Shown piece by piece: positions 1-6,085 of a DNA stretch of 6,085 bases. The stretch comes from Desulfovibrio sp. (GTDB lineage Bacteria; Desulfobacterota; Desulfovibrionia; Desulfovibrionales; Desulfovibrionaceae): the NCBI GenBank assembly GCA_031270875.1, contig JAISXC010000293.1:1-6085 (forward strand), written 5' to 3'. The position numbers and the translations under genes are program-made. The notes under the pieces were generated by a model. That model searched no databases, was not told the DNA's origin, and worked only from the letters and a program-made list of their open reading frames with translations. Position 1 is the first letter of the stretch. The number at the start of each line of letters is the position of its first letter.

Positions 1-255
1 CTCCTGCCGCAGGCGGTTTTCCAGAGAAAGGCGCGCGAATTCTTCCCCGCGCTGGATTTGCAGGTACCAGAGGCGCGTCACCAGCACAAAAAACAGGATG
101 CCTATAAAAACCTGCAACAAGATAAGTCCGTTGTGCGGGGGTTGATAACGCTCGTTCTCCACCTGAATTTTCAGCCAGGAGCGGAAAAGGCCCCTGCGAC
201 TGCGGGGGGTGGTGTCCGTCTGAAGGGATACGGCGATGTCATGCGGCTGCTTCAT
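1..255 (-). CDS. mrdA: Penicillin-binding protein 2, N-terminal part (truncated by window edge)
   Basis: Reading the minus strand from the ATG at 255 gives 85 codons open to the window edge. PBP2 is the inner-membrane class B transpeptidase that cross-links peptidoglycan during cell elongation, working with RodA and the MreBCD complex. The visible part has a basic cytoplasmic tail (residues 1-40, with SRRGLFR), one hydrophobic segment at about 43-60, and then RLWYLQIQRGEEFARLSLENR, a juxtamembrane pattern typical of PBP2. The catalytic SxxK, SxN and KTG motifs lie outside the window. The start overlaps the mreD end by 17 bases. The ATGA at the mreD stop (242-239) is in another frame and cannot start this protein. 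The Shine-Dalgarno is weak (GACGAAAAG before the ATG), consistent with coupled translation. Identity rests on N-terminal character plus position after mreD. Confidence 0.88.
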   Translation of the reverse strand, partial: MKQPHDIAVSLQTDTTPRSRRGLFRSWLKIQVENERYQPPHNGLILLQVFIGILFFVLVTRLWYLQIQRGEEFARLSLENRLRQE

Positions 256-712
256 CGCTTTTCGTCCATCGTCTCGTCAGCGTGAAAACACGCCAGGCAA
301 CAGGTAGAAAGAGGGCCTGAAAAAGGCATTTGTCAAGGGTGTCGCTCATGCTGAACGCGAGATTCTGCAACGGCGCCATAAGCCAGTCAAGGGCATAACT
401 GGGCGCGATGAGGGCGGCGGAAATCAGAATGACAAAAAGAAAATTCTCCACTTCAAAGAGCCATCGTCCCAGCCGGAAAAAGACCGCCGTCGCCATGTAC
501 AGCAGGACAGAGCCGCCGAAAAGGCGGGTGCCCATGCCTTCCTGCAAAAGAATGAAAAGGGGCACAAGCCAGAGCATGTTTTTGTAATCCCGCTCCTGAA
601 GCAGGATGAGCAACCCGGCCGCAAAGGCGTCCAGTCCGGGGAGCAGCGCCTGCATCACAATGGCCGTCACGGTGAAGGCGACCCACCAGCACAGATCCCG
701 CATCCTGCTCAT
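239..712 (-). CDS. mreD: Rod shape-determining protein MreD
   Basis: A 157-residue, very hydrophobic protein, close to the usual MreD length of about 160. MreD is the polytopic inner-membrane member of the elongasome and links MreC to the RodA/PBP2 synthase. Hydrophobic segments lie at about 8-25, 29-39, 46-58, 66-80, 90-107 and 129-146. The LLQEGMGTRLFG stretch at 55-66 is the kind of polar turn seen in MreD between membrane helices. The C-terminus is short and basic, then ends DEAAA. Its ATG overlaps the mreC stop as ATGA, a classic coupling arrangement with no clear Shine-Dalgarno of its own. MreD sequences diverge strongly, so the call depends partly on position between mreC and mrdA, where family and synteny agree. 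Confidence 0.85.
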   Translation of the reverse strand: MSRMRDLCWWVAFTVTAIVMQALLPGLDAFAAGLLILLQERDYKNMLWLVPLFILLQEGMGTRLFGGSVLLYMATAVFFRLGRWLFEVENFLFVILISAALIAPSYALDWLMAPLQNLAFSMSDTLDKCLFQALFLPVAWRVFTLTRRWTKSDEAAA

Positions 713-1601
713 GGCGCCATCGTTTTCGGCGGTGCCGGCGGGCCGACAAATTCCGCCGGGGCGTCGTCCGGTTCATCAGGCAGGATGATGCCCGTCGGCT
801 CCAAAAGAATCACTTCTTCAAGGTGATGCAAATCCACCAGGGGTTCGGCCTCAACAGCCAGGAATTGCGTATAGTCGGAAGGGGCCACGCTGACAACGCG
901 CGCGGCCGGTATCCCCTTGGGAAACTTCTGGTCCAGCCCGGCCGTGATGAGTATGTCCCCCTGTTTGATGCCGGCGTCGCGCCGCAAAAAGTTGACTTCC
1001 AGAAGTCTGCCGGATCCCTTGCCCGTCAGAATTCCGAAAGCGCGGCTTGTCTGCGCGGCAACGGCGACGCGGCTGGCGGGATCCGTCAGCAGCAGGGCAT
1101 TGGCCGTATGGGGGCTTGCGCGCAAAATGCGCCCCACAAGCCCCCTGTTGGTGACAACGGGCGTGTTGGGCCGGCCGCCCGTCACATAGCCGCGATTTAT
1201 GACAATGCCGGCCAGCACGGCATTGGGGCCCATGCGTCCTGCCAGAACGCGCGCGCCCACGGGTTTCCAGGCGGGATCCCCGGGCAGATCGACAAGCCGG
1301 CGCAAACGCTCAAGTTCCGCCAGAGATTCTCTGTGCGCCTCAAGGCGTGACTCAAGGGCCTCAAGGCGTACCTTGAGACGTTCGTTTTCTTCCCGCACAT
1401 TGACGAGATCAAAATACCGCCGCCAGAATTCCCGTGTCGAATCCTGCAGGGCCCGCAACGGCGCGAGGACGGCGCCGGTCAGTTCAAGGCCGACATTGGC
1501 GGCGAAATCGTCCAGCATACGGGTACGCTGATTCCAGGTGTACATGCCCAAAAAAAGTATGAGCAGTATGCCCGCGAGGATCAGGATACGCCGGAATGTC
1601 A

Positions 1602-1602
<1 letters not shown>
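709..1602 (-). CDS. mreC: Rod shape-determining protein MreC
   Basis: A 297-residue bitopic protein. MreC sits in the inner membrane with a large periplasmic part that connects cytoplasmic MreB filaments to PBP2. Residues 1-5 are cytoplasmic and basic, and 6-21 form the membrane anchor (ILILAGILLILFLGM). Residues about 66-105 form a strongly charged coiled coil rich in E, R and L. Residues about 113-268 form the double beta-barrel domain, with family-like stretches INRGYVTGG (135-143), LTDPASRVAV (172-181), GDILITAGLDQKFPKGIP (215-232) and EPLVDLHHLEEVILL (253-267). The tail (270-297) is acidic then proline-rich and probably unstructured. The start is GTG at 1602, sharing one base with the mreB TAG stop (TAGTG). 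No strong Shine-Dalgarno is visible, so translation is likely coupled to mreB. Confidence 0.96.
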
Positions 1603-2735
<1,133 letters not shown>

Positions 2736-2737
2736 TT

Positions 2738-2767
2738 ATTGTGCGGCCAAAACGCCGCTGAAGTCAA
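2738..2767 (-). promoter_or_regulatory. Candidate sigma-70 promoter of the mre operon
   Basis: On the minus strand, TTGACT (2767-2762, five of six consensus bases) is followed after 18 bases by CACAAT (2743-2738, four of six). The predicted start point near 2731 gives an untranslated leader of about 89 bases before mreB. The spacer contains a perfect inverted repeat, GCGGC-6-GCCGC (2743-2758). The promoter lies just after the stop of the small upstream gene. Hexamer fit and placement support it; no expression data. Confidence 0.55.
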
Positions 2768-2794
2768 GCCAAGAAGTATAAAGTTCAAAATATT

Positions 2795-3039
2795 TTACCA
2801 CGGGTAATATTCGATTTCCCGCTTGATCACCGTGGGTCTGTCCGGCGCGCCTCCGCCCGGCTCCTGTTGCCGGGCAGGAGAACATCGTTGCGGTAGCGCA
2901 GCGGTTTGTCGTCGCCCGTGTATTCCATCGTCGACACCATGGAACCCTTCCCGGGGGCGTCGGCCGAAGTCCAGCTTTCGCGGACCGGGTTTCCCCGCCC
3001 GTCAAAAATGATTGTCTGCGACTGCCCCAGGCTGTTCAC
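2795..3039 (-). pseudogene. Small unrecognised gene with two YD-like repeat units, apparently frameshifted
   Basis: From GTG 3039 the minus strand reads 70 codons to a TGA at 2827. The Shine-Dalgarno is excellent (AGGAG, 5 bases before GTG), and the first 57 codons look coding. Two units align at residues 9-20 (TIIFDGRGNPVR) and 37-48 (TMEYTGDDKPLR), 28 residues apart, sharing T, an aromatic, G, P, a branched residue and R. This resembles beta-hairpin YD/RHS-type repeats. After residue 57 (LLPG) the frame becomes arginine-rich and ends, whereas another frame from 2869 reads 24 codons ending TVIKREIEYYPW and a TAA at 2795. Restoring one missing base near 2870 would give a product of about 81 residues. 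Alternatives are a genuine 70-residue protein, a sequencing error, or a remnant of a larger gene. No function is assigned, and the family is not recognised. Confidence 0.5.
2855..2880. repeat. Two overlapping, mutually exclusive palindromes
   Basis: GCCCGG (2855-2860) pairs with CCGGGC (2870-2875). CTCCTG (2861-2866) pairs with CAGGAG (2875-2880). Both are perfect 6-bp stems that share base 2875 and cannot form together. The inferred frameshift of the small gene falls within this block. No T-tract follows on either strand, so it is not a typical terminator. Confidence 0.6.
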
Positions 3040-3099
3040 GCTCTCTCCTATCCGATTACGGATACAAAAGGCAAGACATTATCCTTGCTTGGAGAGAGT
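3040..3099. promoter_or_regulatory. Candidate structured RNA: three-way junction over the small gene's ribosome site
   Basis: A perfect 8-bp inverted repeat, CTCTCTCC (3041-3048) and GGAGAGAG (3091-3098), encloses two hairpins. One is TATCCG-ATTA-CGGATA (3049-3064), directly abutting the outer stem. The other is GCAAG-8-CTTGC (3071-3075/3084-3088). In the minus-strand transcript the 3' arm of the outer stem is GGAGAGAG, the Shine-Dalgarno of the GTG at 3039, so closing the stem would hide it. A plus-strand transcript would gain extra pairs: G-U at 3040/3099 and 3070/3089, and A-U at 3069/3090. Which strand is transcribed is therefore open. I do not recognise a known riboswitch core in it. Confidence 0.5.
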
Positions 3100-3116
3100 T
3101 TCACTTTTGTGATGAA

Positions 3117-3122
3117 TTTATA
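3117..3122 (-). promoter_or_regulatory. Candidate -10 element for the small gene
   Basis: TATAAA on the minus strand matches five of six -10 consensus bases. It would start transcription near 3110, about 12 bases before the outer stem of the junction at 3098-3040. No acceptable -35 hexamer lies 16-18 bases upstream, so the call is weak. Confidence 0.25.
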
Positions 3123-3451
3123 GTGCGGCGGCCTGAAGTTATCGCCCGCAATCATTATTAGAGAGCGGGCGCATGTACACGGGGAAATATTCCTTGAGAC
3201 GCCGGAGACATGCGTAGCGTCCAAAACCGAAAACTCAAAAAAACCTTGACTCGGGAGGCGGGTCTAGACATGCGCTGAACCGTCAAAATGTCATAGCGGC
3301 CAGTCCACGCGCCAGCGGGACGCGCGTCGGATATGGTTGACACGCGGAAATCATTACGAAGATGAAATTCCCAAACAGAACACTTCTTGCGCTCCGGCGC
3401 GAAAAGATGTATTAGATTAGCCAACGCAATTTCAACAACAGGATTTTTCGT
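3123..3451. other. Intergenic stretch without a convincing gene
   Basis: About 330 bases between the divergent small gene and the Tim44-like gene. Contents seen: a perfect 7-bp inverted repeat CGCCCGC/GCGGGCG with a 15-base loop (3143-3149/3165-3171) and no T-tract; a 5-bp stem GACGC/GCGTC (3198-3202/3217-3221); and a 9-base direct repeat AGACATGCG at 3206 and 3266, exactly 60 apart. There are also isolated -35-like elements: TTGACT at 3246 after an A-rich run, and a perfect TTGACA at 3337, neither with a good -10. An 88-codon reading frame on the minus strand starts with TTG, lacks a ribosome site and looks non-coding. Confidence 0.5.
3387..3415 (+). promoter_or_regulatory. Weak candidate promoter for the Tim44-like gene
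   Basis: TTGCGC (3387-3392), a 17-base spacer and TATTAG (3410-3415) give partial -35 and -10 matches and a leader of about 30 bases. A perfect TTGACA at 3337-3342 is an alternative -35, but its best -10 (GATGAA, 18 bases on) is poor. Either could drive the three-gene plus-strand unit. Confidence 0.25.
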
Positions 3452-4354
3452 ATGAAACTATGTAATATTATTGCTATTTTTGTTCTGGCTTTGGGAATGT
3501 TCATCGCCGCGCAGGACTGCGCGGAGGCCGCCCGCCTGGGCGGCGGCCGTTCCTTTGGCGGCAAGCCCTACATGAGCACGCCCGCGCCCCCGCCCCCGGC
3601 CATGCGGCAAGGCCCCGCCGCGCAGGCGCAATCGTCCAGGGACGCCGGCGCTGTGGGCCGTCCGTCCCAGACGCAGCAGGGCAGGGGATTGTTTGGCGGC
3701 ATGGGCGGTCTTTTCGGCGGCCTCCTCGCGGGCACGCTCATCGGCTCCCTTCTCTCCGGCCACGGCTTTTCCGGGGGCGGCTTTCTGGATATTCTCCTCA
3801 TCGGCCTCCTGATATATCTGGCTCTCAAATTTTTTGCCGGAAGGAGGCGCCCCGCTGAAGCCGCAGCGGGAAGGCAGGGCGCGGCCTTTACGGACAACCG
3901 GGATTTCCCGTCCGAAGGCGATTCGGGATGGGACAGGCTGCGTTCCGGCGCACATCCTGCCCCCCCGCCGTCCCGCCGCGATATCCCCGCGGATTTTGAC
4001 GCGGAGGAGTTTCTGCGCGGCGCGAAAATGGCCTACACGCGTTTGCAGGCTTCCTGGGACAAACGCGATTTGGAAGACATTGCCCACTTCGCCACTCCTG
4101 CGGTACTGGAAAAGATACGCGAGGATATGGCGGCCGCCCCCTCGCCGGGCGCGACGGAGCTGTTGCTGGTGAACGCGCGATTGCTGTGCGTGGAAAAAAC
4201 AGACGGGGAGGAACGCGCGGAAGTGTTCTTTGACGTGCTCATGCGTGAAAGCCCGGATCAGCCGGCTCCGGCCTCTGTAAAAGAAATCTGGCATTTCCTG
4301 CGTTCGGGCTCCGACGGCAGCTGGAAGCTCGACGGCATACAGCAGGTGGAATGA
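3452..4354 (+). CDS. Tim44-like domain protein, exported and membrane-anchored
   Basis: A 300-residue protein. Residues 1-26 look like a signal peptide with cleavage after AEA (24-26). A glycine-rich RLGGGRSFGGKP stretch (28-39) and a proline/glutamine-rich linker follow. Two hydrophobic segments come next, a glycine-rich one (83-102) and a stronger one (110-129, DILLIGLLIYLALKFF) with RRR after it. The C-terminal domain (about 182-300: DFDAEEFLRGAKMAYTRLQASWDKRDLEDI through SWKLDGIQQVE) fits the Tim44-like fold. In mitochondria that fold serves protein import; in bacteria its role is unclear and it is usually found in membrane proteins with this same RSFGG start. AGGA lies 8 bases before the ATG. 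The gene is probably first in a unit with the thioesterase 12 bases downstream. The family call is firm; the job in the cell is unknown. Confidence 0.88.
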   Translation: MKLCNIIAIFVLALGMFIAAQDCAEAARLGGGRSFGGKPYMSTPAPPPPAMRQGPAAQAQSSRDAGAVGRPSQTQQGRGLFGGMGGLFGGLLAGTLIGSLLSGHGFSGGGFLDILLIGLLIYLALKFFAGRRRPAEAAAGRQGAAFTDNRDFPSEGDSGWDRLRSGAHPAPPPSRRDIPADFDAEEFLRGAKMAYTRLQASWDKRDLEDIAHFATPAVLEKIREDMAAAPSPGATELLLVNARLLCVEKTDGEERAEVFFDVLMRESPDQPAPASVKEIWHFLRSGSDGSWKLDGIQQVE

Positions 4355-4366
4355 AAGGGATCACGC

Positions 4367-4762
4367 ATGGAAAACTACGTCGCCAGACACGACAAACTGG
4401 TGCGCCATCTCAATATAGCCATAGAGGAGGCGCGCAAAGACTATGCAAAAGTGACCATGCCCCTCACGGAACATCATAAAAACGGCATGGGAGTCGCCCA
4501 CGGAGGGGCTATCTTTTCCCTCGCCGATGTGGCTTTCGGCGCCGCCGCCAACGCGGACGCCAAAACCGTTGTTGTAAGTCTGAACACCGCCATTGAGTTT
4601 CTGCGTCCCGGCAAAACCGGACCTCTGGCGGCCGAGGCGAAAATTGTGCGGTCAGGTCAGCATATTATATCATACGATGTTGAAATTTTTGATTTCTATG
4701 GAGAATTGATCGCCAAGGCCATGTGTACAGGTTTTTTGACGGATATCCCCCTGCCGGAATAA
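4367..4762 (+). CDS. PaaI-type hotdog-fold acyl-CoA thioesterase
   Basis: A 131-residue cytosolic protein of normal length for the single-hotdog PaaI family, which hydrolyses aryl- or acyl-CoA thioesters, usually as tetramers. The signature is intact: N39-G40, then HGG at 45-47 at the start of the central helix, and D54 in the SLAD sequence, the expected catalytic acid. The strands VVVSLNTAIEFLRPGKTGPL (68-87) and AKIVRSGQHIISYDVEIFD follow the hotdog pattern. AAGGGA precedes the ATG by 6 bases. The gene follows the Tim44-like gene by 12 bases and precedes the diguanylate cyclase by 13, suggesting co-transcription. Nothing nearby encodes a phenylacetate pathway, so the substrate is open; a housekeeping role clearing CoA thioesters is an inference. 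Confidence 0.9.
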   Translation: MENYVARHDKLVRHLNIAIEEARKDYAKVTMPLTEHHKNGMGVAHGGAIFSLADVAFGAAANADAKTVVVSLNTAIEFLRPGKTGPLAAEAKIVRSGQHIISYDVEIFDFYGELIAKAMCTGFLTDIPLPE

Positions 4763-4775
4763 GTCATGAAAATTC

Positions 4776-5876
4776 ATGGAAGCGCGGGGGCAGTGCGGAC
4801 GGCGCATGGCCAAACCTATTGAGCGGGCCTATATGGACAGCATACAGCTCTATAAAGAAGTGATGGACTTGCAGGACAGAGCTGGCGTCCCCCTGGACAC
4901 GCGCTGGAGGTCCTTGCTTCTCTACCTGCGGGAAGTGAAGGATTATACGCACTTGTCCGATGTCCAGAAAATGGCCATACAAGCCATGATGGTCAACATT
5001 TATGCCAGCAAGAACTATTCCGAGGAACGCCTGCACCAGGCGCTGAATGACTACCGCGATTGCATTGTGGCGCAGTACAAAAAAAAAGTGGAAACCCTCG
5101 TCAACGAGGCCGGCGCGCTCATACGGGAATTCCAGAAAATTCTCAGCAGGCGCAACGGCAATATCAACGAGCTGGAGGAGACGACCCTTGGCATTGTTGA
5201 AAAATCCCTGGATTCTCCGGAACAGTTAGACCAGTTGCGCGACGCGTTTTCCCGGATAAAGGATTTTTTCGCCAATGACCTGCATTCTCTTGAAACCCTG
5301 GCCGTCTGCGACGCGCTGACGGGCCTTTCCAATCGCAGAGCCTTTGACGAATTCATGGAATCCGCCATTAAGGAGTGGCTCGTCAATGACCGCCCTCTGG
5401 GCTTGACGGTGTTTGACATAGACCACTTCAAAAAATTCAATGACTCCCACGGGCACCGCATCGGCGACCAGGTGCTGGCTCTGGTGGCCAAGCAGATAAG
5501 CAAGGCGGCCGGCGCCATTTCTTCCGGCAACAGAGTTCTTGCGGCCCGCTATGGCGGAGAGGAATTCGTGCTGGCCGTTTCCGGAAAGGGGATATCGCAG
5601 CTCCCTCAGATTACCGAGAATATCAGGAGCGACATCAAACAGTTCAATTTTCTCATTCGCGATACGGACGGCAATGTGCTGGAAAGCGGAGTGCACATTA
5701 CCGTCAGCGCCGGTATTGCCACCATGTCCAAGTCATGGACCGGGGTGTATCTGGAAAATCTGATAGACTGCGCCGACAAGGCGCTGTATCACGCCAAACG
5801 CCACGGGCGCGACAAGACTGTCATGTTCCGCCACAACGAAAAGAAGATTTTTGCCGTCGTGCCGCCGGCGCGTTAG
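4776..5876 (+). CDS. Diguanylate cyclase with helical N-terminal region (GGDEF family)
   Basis: A soluble protein of up to 366 residues that should make cyclic di-GMP from two GTP. The N-terminal half (about 20-175) is predicted all-helical, charged and without membrane segments; I do not recognise its domain. The GGDEF domain spans about 176-352: DALTGLSNRRAF (179-190), the metal-binding FDIDHFKKFND (213-223, D214 and D216), GHRIGD (226-231), signature GGEEF (260-264), ITVSAGIAT (308-316) and ADKALYHAKRHGRDK (333-347). Catalytic residues are intact. The inhibitory I-site RxxD expected at 251-254 reads GNRV, so feedback by product through this site is unlikely. The start is uncertain: ATG 4776, 4806 or 4833 all lack a good ribosome site. 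The last would begin MDSIQLYKEV, nearest the start of the well-ordered helical part. Likely co-transcribed with the thioesterase. Confidence 0.93.
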   Translation: MEARGQCGRRMAKPIERAYMDSIQLYKEVMDLQDRAGVPLDTRWRSLLLYLREVKDYTHLSDVQKMAIQAMMVNIYASKNYSEERLHQALNDYRDCIVAQYKKKVETLVNEAGALIREFQKILSRRNGNINELEETTLGIVEKSLDSPEQLDQLRDAFSRIKDFFANDLHSLETLAVCDALTGLSNRRAFDEFMESAIKEWLVNDRPLGLTVFDIDHFKKFNDSHGHRIGDQVLALVAKQISKAAGAISSGNRVLAARYGGEEFVLAVSGKGISQLPQITENIRSDIKQFNFLIRDTDGNVLESGVHITVSAGIATMSKSWTGVYLENLIDCADKALYHAKRHGRDKTVMFRHNEKKIFAVVPPAR

Positions 5877-5914
5877 GCTTTGCCCGCTGAGTGAAAAAAT
5901 TCCGCAAAAATCTC

Positions 5915-5943
5915 TTGACTTGGTATGAGAAAGCTGTCATAAA
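5915..5943 (+). promoter_or_regulatory. Strong promoter, probably of an rRNA operon
   Basis: TTGACT (5915-5920), a 17-base spacer and CATAAA (5938-5943) fit a sigma-70 promoter at five and four of six positions. An A-rich run (5893-5910, with AAAAAA and AAAAA) lies directly upstream, as in UP elements of rRNA promoters. It points away from the cyclase gene into a gene-free leader. The rRNA assignment depends on the boxA-like sequence downstream. Confidence 0.6.
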
Positions 5944-5949
5944 TTGATG

Positions 5950-6085
5950 TTGCGCCGGGTGAAGGCGGGGGAGAGAGCCGCCGTTTTCAGGATGGCGCGT
6001 GGGCGGCCTGTCCGCCGGATATGGTTCATTGACAAGTGAATAGCGAATGGGAAGAGAAGGAACATTGAGATTCTGATTTTCGTGT
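5950..6085 (+). other. Structured untranslated leader, probable pre-16S rRNA leader
   Basis: No reading frame of note follows the promoter. The stretch contains two GC stems: GGCGG-9-CCGCC (5964-5968/5978-5982), followed by GTTTT, and GGCGG-5-CCGCC (6002-6006/6012-6016). After them comes the boxA-like segment, then a purine-rich stretch (GGGAAGAGAAGG) before the edge. This order of strong promoter, GC hairpins, boxA-like box and purine-rich processing region resembles deltaproteobacterial rRNA leaders. The 16S gene itself, if present, lies beyond the window. Confidence 0.5.
6025..6043 (+). promoter_or_regulatory. boxA-like antitermination element
   Basis: TTCATTGACAAGTGAATAG closely resembles the boxA-containing TTTGACAATTGAATAG type of sequence found in rRNA leaders and 16S-23S spacers, where NusB/S10 bind nascent RNA to prevent Rho termination. 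The match is judged by eye from family knowledge. Confidence 0.5.

Noticed and set aside
2736..3005. An 89-codon minus-strand frame overlapping the small repeat gene
   Set aside because: Rich in arginine, proline and threonine, without repeats or a good start; the frame from 3039 explains the region better.
3040..3099. The three-stem fold as a tRNA or hammerhead ribozyme
   Set aside because: Only two inner arms, no T-loop GTTC sequence, no CCA end, and no CTGATGA/GAAA ribozyme core on either strand.
3143..3171. The 7-bp inverted repeat CGCCCGC/GCGGGCG as a terminator
   Set aside because: The loop is 15 bases and no T-tract follows on either strand.
3158..3424. An 88-codon minus-strand frame in the intergenic region
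   Set aside because: TTG start, no Shine-Dalgarno, no repeat or domain pattern. It looks like chance.
3458..4294. A 278-codon open frame on the minus strand opposite the Tim44-like gene
   Set aside because: Composition is arginine/glycine/alanine-rich with no domain, and the opposite strand has signal peptide, membrane segments and a Tim44-like domain.
4766..4822. An 18-codon frame (starting MKIHGSAG) overlapping the cyclase start
   Set aside because: No ribosome site and no coding signature; it probably arises only because the true cyclase start is uncertain.
3328..6026. An 11-base sequence CGGATATGGTT found at 3328 and 6016, each shortly before TTGACA
   Set aside because: A shared 11-mer is expected a few times by chance in 6 kb, and nothing else extends the match.

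Overview
The window looks like chromosomal DNA of a sulfate-reducing deltaproteobacterium of the Desulfovibrionaceae type. This is inferred from moderately high GC, the character of the MreB/MreC proteins and the -35 elements of form CTTGACT. No rRNA body or other decisive marker lies inside the window, so the assignment is tentative.

Left part, minus strand (about 2770 down to 1): a rod-shape operon reading mreB, mreC, mreD, then the first 85 codons of penicillin-binding protein 2 (mrdA), which runs off the left edge. The genes overlap by 1, 4 and 17 bases, so they are almost certainly one translationally coupled unit. MreB (actin-like filament), MreC (periplasmic scaffold), MreD (membrane partner) and PBP2 (transpeptidase) together form the elongasome that builds lateral cell wall. 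A good sigma-70-type promoter sits about 95-125 bases upstream of the mreB start, with a short inverted repeat in its spacer.

Upstream of mreB, still on the minus strand (about 3040-2795), is a small unrecognised gene with a strong Shine-Dalgarno sequence and two copies of a T-x-x-(F/Y)-x-G-x-x-x-P-(V/L)-R unit that recalls YD/RHS-type beta repeats. It appears frameshifted inside a pair of overlapping palindromes near 2870. Its leader (3040-3099) can fold into a compact three-way junction, an 8-bp closing stem enclosing two hairpins. In the minus-strand transcript one arm of the closing stem is the Shine-Dalgarno sequence itself. This leader is the most novel signal in the window.

Right part, plus strand: after about 350 bases without a convincing gene come three closely spaced genes. 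They encode an exported/membrane Tim44-like domain protein, a PaaI-type hotdog thioesterase and a cytosolic GGDEF diguanylate cyclase with an intact active site but no inhibitory I-site. Gaps of 12 and about 13 bases suggest one transcript.

The last 200 bases hold no gene but carry a strong promoter with an A-rich upstream element. A structured leader follows, with a boxA-like stretch (TTCATTGACAAGTGAATAG) of the kind seen in pre-rRNA leaders. The window therefore probably stops just before a 16S rRNA gene.
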